From Arhodomonas sp052060015 (GTDB lineage Bacteria; Pseudomonadota; Gammaproteobacteria; Nitrococcales; Nitrococcaceae), in contig NZ_JBPODZ010000012.1 of assembly GCF_052060015.1 (NCBI RefSeq), positions 8,378 through 72,377 on the forward strand: a DNA stretch of 64,000 nt, read 5' to 3'. The notes beneath the pieces are model-generated. The model did not search any database. It saw nothing but the letters and a program-made list of their open reading frames with translations, and was not told the origin of the DNA. A program made the translations under genes and the position numbers. Of the stretch, positions 8,662-17,108 are shown in pieces. The number at the start of each line of letters is the position of its first letter. Positions within the stretch are counted from its first letter, which is position 1.

Positions 8662-9516
8662 CTAGCCGGTGCCGGCGTAAAAGCGCATGGACAGGTCCAC
8701 CGCCCGCACGTTCTTGGTGAGCGCCCCGGTGGAGACGTAGTCAACGCCGGTGGCAGCGATCCCGGCAATGGTCTCAAGCTCCACGTTCCCGGAGGCCTCC
8801 AGTCGGGCGCGGCCCGCATTCAGGGCCACCGCCTCCCGGAGCCCGTCGAGGGGGAAGTTGTCCAGCATGATGATATCGGCGCCGGCGGCGAGGGCCTCGC
8901 GGACCTCGTCGAGGTCCTCCGTCTCCACCTCGATACTCACCCCCGGGTGGAGCCGCCGGGCGGTGGTTACCGCTGCGGTGATGCCCCCGCAGGCCATGAT
9001 GTGGTTCTCCTTGATCAGGATCGCGTCGTACAGGCCCAGCCGATGATTGACCGCCCCGCCGCAGGCAGTGGCGTACTTCTGGGCGTGGCGCAGGCCGGGA
9101 ATGGTCTTGCGGGTGTCGAGCACCTGGCAACCGGTGCCGGCGACGGCATCCACGTACCGTCGGGCGGTGGTCGCCGTCCCGGAAAGCAGCTGCAGGAAGT
9201 TGAGCGCGGTGCGCTCGCCGGTGACCAGGGCGCGGGCACTGCCGCGCAGCTCGCAGATGAGGCTGCCCGCCTTCACGGGCTCTCCCTCGCCGCTGCGCCA
9301 ATCCACCGTGATCGAGTCTTCGAGCTGCCCGTAGGCCTCCTCGAACCAGGGCGCGCCGCAGAGTATCGCGTCCTCGCGCACCACCACGGTGGCGGTGTCC
9401 CGGCGCCCCGGAGGGAGGAGGGCGGCGGTGAGGTCACCATCGCCTACGTCTTCGGCGAGTGCCCGGCGGACGTCGTCGGCGACGCGGTCGCTGTCGATCA
9501 TCGGCTTCCGCCCCAC
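8662..9516 (-). CDS. nadC: nicotinate-nucleotide pyrophosphorylase (quinolinate phosphoribosyltransferase)
   Basis: The 284-residue enzyme converts quinolinate and PRPP to nicotinate mononucleotide, CO2 and PPi in NAD synthesis. Family hallmarks are E-R-T-A-L-N-F-L-Q-L-L-S-G, T-R-K-T-I-P-G-L-R, the G-G-A-V-N-H-R-L-G-L-Y-D-A segment and I-L-I-K-E-N-H-I. The barrel end E-A-S-G-N-V and S-T-G-A-L-T is also present. The start may be 9516 or, better, ATG 9501 (M-I-D-S-D). It follows the last Mrp subunit gene with almost no gap, so it may be read from the same transcript. Confidence 0.96.
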   Translation of the reverse strand: MGRKPMIDSDRVADDVRRALAEDVGDGDLTAALLPPGRRDTATVVVREDAILCGAPWFEEAYGQLEDSITVDWRSGEGEPVKAGSLICELRGSARALVTGERTALNFLQLLSGTATTARRYVDAVAGTGCQVLDTRKTIPGLRHAQKYATACGGAVNHRLGLYDAILIKENHIMACGGITAAVTTARRLHPGVSIEVETEDLDEVREALAAGADIIMLDNFPLDGLREAVALNAGRARLEASGNVELETIAGIAATGVDYVSTGALTKNVRAVDLSMRFYAGTG

Positions 9517-9519
9517 CCC

Positions 9520-11205
9520 CTACTGCAGGGCAAAGAGCACCAGCAGGACGGCGAGGACGACCATGGTCCAGAAGGCCATGGAGCCCGTCGGCCAACTCTG
9601 GGCGAGCCGGCCGCCGTGGCCGAAGCGCTCGCGGCTGACGGCGAGGGCTCGCCCGAGCAGCATCATCGAACCGGCACGAACCCTGCGATCGGCGGCGGTG
9701 ACCGCATCGCGCAGGGCCACCGCCACCACCGGGCCGGCACGGCGGTAGAACCAGTCGGTGTCCAGGCTGATCTTCGGATCGCCGCCGACGTGCTTGAGCA
9801 GCAGGAAGAAGCCGAGCCCGGTGAACAGCAGCAGCTGCATCTCCTTGAGCAGATGCCCCGCGGTGTAGGCATGGTAGTCCACCTCGTGGGGCAACAGCGC
9901 GTACAGCGCGCCGGGGAAGACGCCGAGGAGGAAACAGAACGCCGCCGCGATCCCCATCGCGATGAGCATGTTGCGCGGGGCCTCGTTGGGCCGCAGCCCG
10001 GAGTCCTTGCCGAGGAAGGTGAAATACGGGAGCTTCAGCCCCGTGTGCAGGAAGGTGCCCGCCGAGGCCATGGTGAGCAGCAGCCAGACCCAGCCCCGGT
10101 AGTCCACGGCCGCTGCCTCGACGATCATGGTCTTGCTCACGAACCCGCTGAACAGTGGGAAGGCGGAAATGGACAGCCCGCCGATCATGTAGAGCAGGAA
10201 GGTGATCGGCATCCAGCGATAGAGCCCGCCGAGCTCGGTGAGCTTACTGCGCCCGGTCATATGCAGCACCGCGCCGGCGCCCATGAGCAGCAGGGCCTTG
10301 TAGAGGATATGGGTGAAGGCATGGGCGGCGGTGCCGCTCAGTGCCAGGGTGGTCCCCATGCCCACGCCAGCGACCATGTAGCCCACCTGGCTGACGATGT
10401 GATAGGCGAGCAGGCGGCGGATGTCGTTGGCAAGCACCGCGTAGACGACGCCGTAGAGCGCCATGACCACGCCCAGCCAAACGAGCAGCTCGGTGCCGGG
10501 GAAGCCCCGCACCAGGGTGTACACCGCGGTCTTGGTGGTGAGCGCGCTGAGGAAGATGGTGCCGGTCACCGTGGCCTCGGGATAGGCGTCGGTAAGCCAG
10601 GCGTGCAGCGGCGGTACGGCGGCGTTGATTAGGAAGGCCACCAGGATCAAATAGAACCACCAGCCGTCGGGGTCGAACGCATTGAAGGCGATGGAGCCGG
10701 TGGCCTGGTAATGGGCCAGCAGCCCGGCGAGCAGGAGCATGCCGCCGAAGGCATGGACCAGCATGTAGCGCATGCCGGCGCGGTAGGAGACCTCGGTGCG
10801 CCGTTGCCAGATCAGCCACACCGAGGAGATGACCATCAGCTCCCAGAACACGTACAGGCTCACCAGGTCGCCGGCGAGGACCACCCCGAGGGCCCCGGCG
10901 GCATACACCATTGCGGCCACGTGCTGGATCCAGTCGTCCACGTGCAGGGCGTAGATATTGCCGACGACGAGGATGATGCCGAAGACGTAGGCGAACACCA
11001 GGCTGAGCTTGTCCACACGCCCCGGCAGCAGCTCCAGGGCGCCGACGCTCAGCCGCCCGTACTCCCCCGGTTCCAGGCCGAGGAGAATGAGGAGGACGAA
11101 GGCGGGCAGGGCTATCTGCCAGATCTGCCGGGAGCGCCCTTCCAGGAAGGGCAGCAGCAGTGCGCCGGCGATCAGGACCAGCGAGGGATGGATCCACTCA
11201 AGCAT
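9520..11205 (-). CDS. mnhD: Mrp/Mnh antiporter NuoL/M/N-like subunit (third MnhD-like)
   Basis: The 561-residue membrane protein has about 14 spans of the proton-conducting complex I family. The conserved glutamate lies in V-F-W-E-L-M-V-I-S, with helix-breaking P-P-L-H-A-W-L and conserved lysines in A-L-T-T-K-T-A-V and H-I-L-Y-K-A-L-L. The C-terminal extension beyond the core ends in an extra span. It is the last of three MnhD-like subunits in this operon, overlapping the preceding 89-codon gene by 8 bases. It presumably forms one of the ion-translocating modules of a cation/proton antiporter complex in the inner membrane. The exact ion (Na+ or K+) is not readable. Confidence 0.9.
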   Translation of the reverse strand: MLEWIHPSLVLIAGALLLPFLEGRSRQIWQIALPAFVLLILLGLEPGEYGRLSVGALELLPGRVDKLSLVFAYVFGIILVVGNIYALHVDDWIQHVAAMVYAAGALGVVLAGDLVSLYVFWELMVISSVWLIWQRRTEVSYRAGMRYMLVHAFGGMLLLAGLLAHYQATGSIAFNAFDPDGWWFYLILVAFLINAAVPPLHAWLTDAYPEATVTGTIFLSALTTKTAVYTLVRGFPGTELLVWLGVVMALYGVVYAVLANDIRRLLAYHIVSQVGYMVAGVGMGTTLALSGTAAHAFTHILYKALLLMGAGAVLHMTGRSKLTELGGLYRWMPITFLLYMIGGLSISAFPLFSGFVSKTMIVEAAAVDYRGWVWLLLTMASAGTFLHTGLKLPYFTFLGKDSGLRPNEAPRNMLIAMGIAAAFCFLLGVFPGALYALLPHEVDYHAYTAGHLLKEMQLLLFTGLGFFLLLKHVGGDPKISLDTDWFYRRAGPVVAVALRDAVTAADRRVRAGSMMLLGRALAVSRERFGHGGRLAQSWPTGSMAFWTMVVLAVLLVLFALQ

Positions 11206-11467
11206 CCCGGTCCTCCGATTCGCCGTAGTAATCCTCCTTGCGGTAGAGGAAGGCGTAGCCGAGGGCCTTGGACACGACGATGATCAGCACGCAGGAGACG
11301 AAACCATAGAGGGCCGCGAAGCCACCGATGCCGTCCCAGGGGAAGCGCTCATAGTGGGGCTCTTTGAAGAGATCGGCTACCACCAGCAGCGCCATCACCA
11401 CCAGTATCGCGTTGCGCAGCGGCCGCCGCCTTGCCACCAGGGCCTCGAGGATCTTGCCTGTGCTCAT
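11198..11467 (-). CDS. small membrane protein embedded in the Mrp operon
   Basis: This 89-residue protein with two hydrophobic segments (I-L-V-V-M-A-L-L-V-V and F-V-S-C-V-L-I-I-V-V) sits between the second and third MnhD-like genes and overlaps the latter by 8 bases. I do not recognise it as one of the canonical MrpA-G subunits. Its start at 11467 (M-S-T-G-K) is the first ATG that leaves the upstream gene intact. Its embedded position suggests an accessory or assembly subunit of the antiporter. Confidence 0.75.
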   Translation of the reverse strand: MSTGKILEALVARRRPLRNAILVVMALLVVADLFKEPHYERFPWDGIGGFAALYGFVSCVLIIVVSKALGYAFLYRKEDYYGESEDRDA

Positions 11468-11499
11468 GCTCGCGATCGCTCCTAACTCCGCTATACGGG

Positions 11500-12963
11500 T
11501 CAGTTGATGCCTAGGGACAGCAGCCCGAAGGCCTGGCCGGCGAGGAAGAACAGCACCAGCGTGCCGATGGCGGTCAGGCACAGTGGCACCACGCAGAGCA
11601 TCGGCCCTTCCCGAACCCGGGCGGGCTCGCCCTCCGGCAGCGGCCGCAGGAAGGCACGCATCACCGGTGGCAGCAGGTAGCCGATGTTCAGCAGCGTACT
11701 CAGCACGAAGGCGGCGACCACCAGCGCCTCGCCGGTGTCATAGGCGCCCATGATCAGATGCAGCTTGCTCCAGACACCCCCCGTGGGTGGCAGCCCGATC
11801 ACGCACACCGCACCGATGAGGAACGCCAGCATGGTAAAGGGCATACGGCGGCCGACGCCGTCGAGCTCGCTGACATTGGCCTTGTGGGTAGCGACATAGA
11901 TGGCGCCGGCACAGAAGAACAGCGTGATCTTGCCGAAGCCGTGCATAAGCATGTGCATACCGCCGCCAATGGCCGACCAGTGGCTCGCCAGCAAGGCGCC
12001 GACCACGATGTAGGAGAGCTGGCTTACCGTGGAGTAGGCGAGCCGCGATTTGAGGTTGTCCTGATGCAGGGCGACCAGGGAGGCGGCGAGCATGGTGAAG
12101 GTGGCGACGTAGAGCACCAGGTCCCGGGTGGCGAGCTCACGGAGGTAGTCCAGCCCAAAGACATACACCGCCAGGGTGAGCACCACGAAGACGCCGGCCT
12201 TCACCACGGCGACCGCGTGGAGCAACGCCGAGACCGGGGTGGGGGCCACCATGGCCGCCGGCAGCCAGCGGTGGAAGGGCATCAGTGCCGCCTTGCCGGT
12301 GCCGAACATGAACAACACCAGCAGGAGCGCGCCGGCGCGGGGGTCCATGGCGCCGCCGAGGATCCCGCCGGGGCGCAGGTCCAGGGTGCCGGTGGCGTGC
12401 CAGGTCCAGATCATCGCGGGCAGCATCAGGCACACACTGGTCACCAGAAGCAGGGCGATGTAGGTGCGACCGCCCTGACGGGCCTTGTCCGTGCCGGTGT
12501 GGGCCACCAGCGGATAGGTGGATACCGACAGGATCTCGTAGAACAAGTACAGGGTCAGCAGGTTGTCGGCGAAGGCGATGCCCGCCGCCGCACCCAGCGC
12601 GATGGAGTAGCAGGCGAAGAAGCGGGCCAGGTTGCCGTAACCCTCTGCCCGCATGTAGCCGATGGCGTAAGGGGTCGCCAGCAGCCACAGGGTGGAGGCC
12701 AGCAGCGCGAACACTAGCCCCAATGGTTGTACGGAGAACGTGATGCCGAGACCGGGCAAGACCTCCACTAGGTGCTGCGGTGGCACCCCGCCCTCGAGCA
12801 CCGGCGCGATCTGGCCGAGGACCCCGAGGAAGAAGGGGATCGGGAACAGCCAACAGAACGCGTCGCGCAGCCGCGGAGCCCGGGCGGCCAAGGCGATGGC
12901 GATGGCCCCGATGAACGGGATGAGCACGACCGTGAAGGGGGCGAGTTGGGGCAGCAGGGTCAT
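11500..12963 (-). CDS. mnhD: Mrp/Mnh antiporter MnhD-like subunit (second)
   Basis: The 487-residue protein of the NuoL/M/N family has about 14 spans. Conserved ionisable residues for proton transfer are present: Glu in L-F-Y-E-I-L-S-V-S-T-Y, Lys in G-T-G-K-A-A-L-M-P-F-H, Lys in A-V-V-K-A-G-V-F and Lys in H-G-F-G-K-I-T-L-F. Its ATG overlaps the stop of the preceding MnhD by 4 bases (ATGA), so translation is coupled. It is the second of three paralogous channel subunits. Confidence 0.92.
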   Translation of the reverse strand: MTLLPQLAPFTVVLIPFIGAIAIALAARAPRLRDAFCWLFPIPFFLGVLGQIAPVLEGGVPPQHLVEVLPGLGITFSVQPLGLVFALLASTLWLLATPYAIGYMRAEGYGNLARFFACYSIALGAAAGIAFADNLLTLYLFYEILSVSTYPLVAHTGTDKARQGGRTYIALLLVTSVCLMLPAMIWTWHATGTLDLRPGGILGGAMDPRAGALLLVLFMFGTGKAALMPFHRWLPAAMVAPTPVSALLHAVAVVKAGVFVVLTLAVYVFGLDYLRELATRDLVLYVATFTMLAASLVALHQDNLKSRLAYSTVSQLSYIVVGALLASHWSAIGGGMHMLMHGFGKITLFFCAGAIYVATHKANVSELDGVGRRMPFTMLAFLIGAVCVIGLPPTGGVWSKLHLIMGAYDTGEALVVAAFVLSTLLNIGYLLPPVMRAFLRPLPEGEPARVREGPMLCVVPLCLTAIGTLVLFFLAGQAFGLLSLGIN

Positions 12964-14447
12964 TGCGCGCCTCCGGTGACGCCGCCGAGCAGGGCCTGTG
13001 CGGCGGCGGTGGCGCCCCCCACGTTGAGGCGGGTGTCAATGCCGAAGTAGAAGTTCGCTGCCACCAGCACCCACACCGGGAACACCAGGCGGAAAGGGGC
13101 CTCGGGGACGGTGGCGGCGCCCTCGGGGGGTTGCTGGAACCAGGCGGCCTCCACTACCCGCCAGATATAGATCAGCGCCATCATCGAGGTGATCACGATG
13201 AGCGCCACCAGCCAGCCGTGCCCCGCCTCCACCGCGGCACTGATCAGGTACCACTTGCTGATGAATCCCGCGGTGGGGGGCAGACCGATCAGGCTCACCC
13301 CGGCGAGGGAGAAGGCCGTGAGCGTCCACGGCATCTGCTTGCCCAGCCCGCGAAACGCCTCGATGCGCACGCTGCCTACCTGATAGGCCACCACACCGAG
13401 CGCCATGAATAGCGCAGCCTTCATCAGGGCGTGGTTGAACAGGTGCAGCAGCCCCGCCGTGAGCCCCGTCACCGAGACCAGGCTCACGCCGAGCACCATG
13501 TAGCCCACCTGTGCCACCGAGGAGTAGGCGAGCATGCGCTTGATGTTGCTCTGATAGATCGCCACCCAGGAACCGGCGACCATTCCGGCCACGGCCAGCG
13601 CCATGAGCACGAGCGCCAGGGGCAGGGCGATGAAGCTGTAATCCGGCGCGAACACCGTAAACGTGAATCGCAGCATCACGTACAGCGCCACCTTGGTGGC
13701 GGTGGCGGCGAGGAACACCGAGATGAAACTCGGGGCGTAGGTGTAGGCGTTGGGCAGCCACAGATGCAGGGGCAGCAACGCCAGCTTCAGGCCCATCCCC
13801 ACGATGATGAAGGCGAGCGCCGCCTTGACGGTGGCGGTATCCCGTAGCTCCGGCAGCCGTTCGGCGAGGTCCGCCATATTGAGCGTGCCGGTCATCATGT
13901 AGAGGAAGCCGATGCCGATGAGCAGGAAGGTTGCGCCGACGGTGCCCATGATCAGGTAGCGGAAGGCGGCCAACAGCGCACGCCGGTCCTGGCCGTGGGC
14001 GATCAGCGCGTAGGTCGACAGCGAGGAGATCTCCAGGAACACGAACACGTTGAAGGCGTCGCCGGTCAGCGTGATGCCCATGAGCCCCGCGAAGGCCAGC
14101 AGGAACAGCGCATAAAACGGCCCCTGGCGTTCGGGGACCTCGTGGTCGACGCTGGCCCTTGCCCAGGGCAGGATCACTGCCGCGACGGCGGCCACCAGCA
14201 GCGCGACGAAGGCGTTGGCGGCATCGATGCGGTACTCGATGCCGATGGGCGGCTCCCAGTTGCCGAAGGCGTAGGACAGGGGCGCCGTCATCGCCGCCGG
14301 TAGCGTGACCGCCGCGATTACGGCGCTGGCGAGCGCGGCGGCGAAGGTCAGCAGCCAGGGCCATCGCCGGCCCGGCAGCAATGCGCACACACCGGAGGCG
14401 ATCAGCGGCACGAGCACGCTGAACGGACTGAGCTCGACGATCGTCAT
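12960..14447 (-). CDS. mnhD: Mrp/Mnh antiporter MnhD-like subunit (first)
   Basis: The 495-residue NuoL/M/N-family membrane protein is closest of the three to canonical MrpD. Features are F-L-E-I-S-S-L-S-T-Y-A-L (Glu), G-L-K-L-A-L-L-P-L-H-L-W-L-P, A-T-A-T-K-V-A, and N-H-A-L-M-K-A-A-L-F. It directly follows MnhC, as MrpD does in canonical operons, and overlaps it by 4 bases. Confidence 0.93.
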   Translation of the reverse strand: MTIVELSPFSVLVPLIASGVCALLPGRRWPWLLTFAAALASAVIAAVTLPAAMTAPLSYAFGNWEPPIGIEYRIDAANAFVALLVAAVAAVILPWARASVDHEVPERQGPFYALFLLAFAGLMGITLTGDAFNVFVFLEISSLSTYALIAHGQDRRALLAAFRYLIMGTVGATFLLIGIGFLYMMTGTLNMADLAERLPELRDTATVKAALAFIIVGMGLKLALLPLHLWLPNAYTYAPSFISVFLAATATKVALYVMLRFTFTVFAPDYSFIALPLALVLMALAVAGMVAGSWVAIYQSNIKRMLAYSSVAQVGYMVLGVSLVSVTGLTAGLLHLFNHALMKAALFMALGVVAYQVGSVRIEAFRGLGKQMPWTLTAFSLAGVSLIGLPPTAGFISKWYLISAAVEAGHGWLVALIVITSMMALIYIWRVVEAAWFQQPPEGAATVPEAPFRLVFPVWVLVAANFYFGIDTRLNVGGATAAAQALLGGVTGGAQ

Positions 14448-14824
14448 TGAGGTGACTCGCTTTGTTCTCTTTCCTCGGCCGCCTCTTGCTCGGCGATGTG
14501 ATCGTCCTCGATGGAACCGTAGGCCTCCTGGATGCGCACCGCGAGTGCCAGGCCCACGGCCACGGTGGCCACGCCGACGACGATGGCCGTGAGGATCAGC
14601 ACATGGGGCAGGGGGTTCGTGTAGACCGTCACCCCCTCACGCAGGATAGGGGTGGAGCCACCGATGACCTTGCCCGCGGAGATGAAGAGGATGAACACCG
14701 AGGTCTGGAACACGTTCAACCCCATGATCTTCTTGGCCATGTTCCCGCGGGCGATCACCCCGTAGAAGCCGATCATCATCAGCGCGACCACGATCCAGTA
14801 GTTGAAGTAGCCGAGCCACTCCAT
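14444..14824 (-). CDS. mnhC: Mrp/Mnh antiporter subunit C (NuoK-like)
   Basis: The 126-residue protein has three membrane spans and the NuoK/MrpC signature M-G-L-N-V-F-Q-T-S-V-F, followed by a D-P/N-P-L-P-H-V-L-I-L-T-A-I-V-V helix. It ends in an acidic cytoplasmic tail rich in Glu. ATG 14824 overlaps the mnhB stop, and its own stop overlaps the next mnhD start. Confidence 0.93.
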   Translation of the reverse strand: MEWLGYFNYWIVVALMMIGFYGVIARGNMAKKIMGLNVFQTSVFILFISAGKVIGGSTPILREGVTVYTNPLPHVLILTAIVVGVATVAVGLALAVRIQEAYGSIEDDHIAEQEAAEEREQSESPQ

Positions 14825-15288
14825 CACTGATCCCCTTCTTCCGCTCCGGCCTCGATCTCCGCCTCGTCCCACCAGCCGCGGCGACGGGCGAACAGCGTGA
14901 AGATAAGCATGATCACCGTGGCCACGGTGACGCCCACCCCGAGCTCCACGGTGATGATGCCGGCCTGTTGCGCCGCATGGGGCCAGGGCAGCAGGGGGTA
15001 GAAATCCAGGAAGTGCCCGCCGAGGGCCACGCCGGCCAACCCCACGGCGCAGTACAGCAGCACCCCCAGGGCGGCGAGGCGGTACATCACGCCCTCCGAG
15101 ATCACCCGGAGCGCCGCGTCGAGACCGTAGATCAGCGCGAACAGGATCCAGCCGGCGGCGAAGACGACCCCCGCTTGGAAACCGCCGCCCGGGGAATACT
15201 CGCCATGGAACTGGATATACAGCCCGAACAGGAGGATCAGCGGGATGATGAAGCGGGCAATGACCCGGAGGATGCCGTTCTCCCTCAT
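14824..15288 (-). CDS. mnhB: Mrp/Mnh antiporter subunit B
   Basis: The 154-residue four-span protein has the MnhB signature H-G-E-Y-S-P-G-G-G-F-Q-A-G-V, and an acidic C-terminal tail. It lies between the DUF4040-type subunit and MnhC with overlapping stop/start codons on both sides. Confidence 0.93.
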   Translation of the reverse strand: MRENGILRVIARFIIPLILLFGLYIQFHGEYSPGGGFQAGVVFAAGWILFALIYGLDAALRVISEGVMYRLAALGVLLYCAVGLAGVALGGHFLDFYPLLPWPHAAQQAGIITVELGVGVTVATVIMLIFTLFARRRGWWDEAEIEAGAEEGDQ

Positions 15289-15845
15289 GAGTTGTTCCCC
15301 TCTTCGTCCTCCGGGCGCCGTCGGCGATGCCGGGACGGTCGCACGGACAACAGGGCGAATACCGCCAGGCCGGCGGTGAAGATCACAAACGCCTCGCCGA
15401 GGGTGTCGATGGAGCGGTAGCTCGCGAGTACCGCGGCCACCATGTTGGGCACCCCCATGTCCTCATAGGTCTGCTCGGTGTAGTAGCTACCCACATGGCC
15501 GTGTACTGGATTGTCAGGATTGCCGAACTCCGGCAGGTCCATACTCGCGTATACCAGCCCGGCACCGGTGACCAGCACCACGGCAAGCGCGAGGAGGTTG
15601 TGGCCCCGAATGGGGTGCTCGTAGCGCCGGGCCAGGGTGAGCACCGCCAGCACCAGTATGGTGCTGATGCCGGCACCCACCGCGGCCTCCGTCAGGGCCA
15701 CGTCACCGGCGTCCAGCACCGCGAACAGCGCCGCCGAGAGCAGCGAGTAGATGGCGAATAGCATCGCCGCTGCGAACAGGTCGCGGACCCGGATGACGGC
15801 CAGCGCCACCACCACCAGGAAGACCAGCAGGGCGATATCAATCAG
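15285..15845 (-). CDS. DUF4040/MbhD-MbhE-like subunit (equivalent to the MrpA C-terminus)
   Basis: The protein of about 180 residues corresponds to the MbhD-like (D-A-G-D-V-A-L-T-E-A-A-V-G-A-G-I-S-T) and MbhE-like (Y-R-S-I-D-T-L-G-E-A-F-V-I-F) regions that form the C-terminal part of large MrpA proteins. Here it is a separate gene. The start is unusual. The first GTG at 15815 would cut into the first membrane helix (L-I-D-I-A-L-L-V-F-L-V-V-V), so translation probably begins upstream at a rare codon such as CTG 15845 or ATT 15842, overlapping the mnhG stop. I give the upstream option as the start; it should be treated as uncertain. Confidence 0.8.
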   Translation of the reverse strand: MIDIALLVFLVVVALAVIRVRDLFAAAMLFAIYSLLSAALFAVLDAGDVALTEAAVGAGISTILVLAVLTLARRYEHPIRGHNLLALAVVLVTGAGLVYASMDLPEFGNPDNPVHGHVGSYYTEQTYEDMGVPNMVAAVLASYRSIDTLGEAFVIFTAGLAVFALLSVRPSRHRRRRPEDEEGNNS

Positions 15846-16180
15846 GTATTCGATGACCCGCCTCCGTTTTGCTCGGCCCCCGCGCCCTCGGGCCGGAGAC
15901 CGTCCGCGAGGGCGGCCCGCGCCAGCGCATGGGTCGCCGTGGGGGTGGTGAACAACAGAAACAGCAGGATCAGTGCCAGCTTGATCGTTAGCAGGCTGAG
16001 CCCGGACTGCAGGGCGAGGCCCACGACGATGAGCAGCGCGGTAAGGGTGTCGGTGATGCCCCCGGCGTGGAGGCGCGTGTAGAAATCGGGAAAGCGGATC
16101 AGCCCGATCCCGCCGATGAGCGCGAAGGCGCCGCCGGCGAGCAGGCAGAGCCAGGAGAGGAGATCCAACAGCTCAGCCAT
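15842..16180 (-). CDS. mnhG: Mrp/Mnh antiporter subunit G
   Basis: The 112-residue three-span protein has the MnhG signature G-G-I-G-L-I-R-F-P-D-F-Y-T-R-L-H-A. Start ATG 16180 overlaps the mnhF stop by 8 bases. The C-terminal tail is Gly/Ser/Asn-rich and non-membrane. Confidence 0.92.
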   Translation of the reverse strand: MAELLDLLSWLCLLAGGAFALIGGIGLIRFPDFYTRLHAGGITDTLTALLIVVGLALQSGLSLLTIKLALILLFLLFTTPTATHALARAALADGLRPEGAGAEQNGGGSSNT

Positions 16181-16466
16181 CGGTGATGTCCTGTTCGCCG
16201 GCCTTGGCAAGGTCGCGCATCTTCACCAGCTTCAACACCGTGACGATGGCGATGAAGTTGATCAACGCATAGACCAGGGCCACGTCGATGAGATCGGCGT
16301 GGCCGGTGATGTAGGTGATCAGCGCCACCACGAGCACCGTCTTGGTGCCGAAGACGTTCACGGCCACGATCCGGTCATATACCGTCGGGCCGAGCAGGGC
16401 GCGCGCTAGGGCCAGCCCCATGGTGGCCAGTACCGCCAGGGTGGTGATCACCAGTACGGTGGTCAT
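16173..16466 (-). CDS. mnhF: Mrp/Mnh antiporter subunit F
   Basis: The 97-residue three-span protein has the MnhF signature G-P-T-V-Y-D-R-I-V-A-V-N, followed by a helix with D-L-I-D-V-A-L-V-Y-A. It overlaps mnhE by 4 bases upstream and mnhG by 8 bases downstream, in the usual E-F-G order. Confidence 0.93.
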   Translation of the reverse strand: MTTVLVITTLAVLATMGLALARALLGPTVYDRIVAVNVFGTKTVLVVALITYITGHADLIDVALVYALINFIAIVTVLKLVKMRDLAKAGEQDITDG

Positions 16467-16957
16467 GACTGCCCCCCCTCCGTCGAGCGCCCGGATTCCA
16501 GCCAGACGATGCGCTCCGCCATCTTGCCGCTCTTGAGGTCATCCGCCGCGTCCTGGTGGAGGGCATGGGCGGTGAGCTCGTCAGGGGCCAGGAGCAGGGT
16601 CACGGTCCCGGGAGTCAGGGTCACGGAATTCCCGTAGGTGACTTTTGCCACCGCCGTACGGTGGGGCACCGGCACGCGCACCACCTGCGGCCGCAAGCGG
16701 GAGGGCTGCAGCGCGCAGGCGGCGACCTGGAGATTGGCGAGGGCGATCTGCCAGAGCAGCCAGCCCCAGTAGACCGGCAGCCGCCAGGAGTAGAGCACCG
16801 GGTTGTGCTCCACGCCGACCACGTCCATGCGCCGTGCGATCCACACCACCAGGGCGATAGACGCCGCTCCCAGCCCGAGGATCAACGGCTTGTAGACCCC
16901 GGAAAGGCCCAGCCAGAGCAACACGAGAACAGCGGCGAGGGAGCTGGCGTAACGCAT
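16463..16957 (-). CDS. mnhE: Mrp/Mnh antiporter subunit E
   Basis: The 164-residue protein has two N-terminal spans and a cytoplasmic domain with the MnhE signature Y-G-N-S-V-T-L-T-P-G-T-V-T. The start at ATG 16957 is set by homology; the frame remains open upstream without membrane character. This is the first gene of the antiporter operon, whose promoter should lie in the 151 bases shared with the divergent DUF1631 gene. The order E-F-G-(MbhD/E)-B-C-D-D-X-D differs from the usual A-B-C-D-E-F-G order. Confidence 0.92.
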   Translation of the reverse strand: MRYASSLAAVLVLLWLGLSGVYKPLILGLGAASIALVVWIARRMDVVGVEHNPVLYSWRLPVYWGWLLWQIALANLQVAACALQPSRLRPQVVRVPVPHRTAVAKVTYGNSVTLTPGTVTLLLAPDELTAHALHQDAADDLKSGKMAERIVWLESGRSTEGGQS

Positions 16958-17108
16958 GACGGCAGAGTCTACCAACAGCCGCTGAAGACTGCCAAAGTCG
17001 TGTATCCCTGCCGAAGGTGTGCACCGGTTCTCGGTCACACTGTGGGACAAACGATGAAATAATACGACAATAACGAGGCCACGCCGGGCGCAGGGCGAAG
17101 GGAGGTCT

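Noticed and set aside
8947..10632. A 561-codon open frame on the plus strand opposite nadC and mnhD
   Set aside because: The product is His/Gln/Gly-rich with no fold, and both minus-strand genes have clear family motifs.
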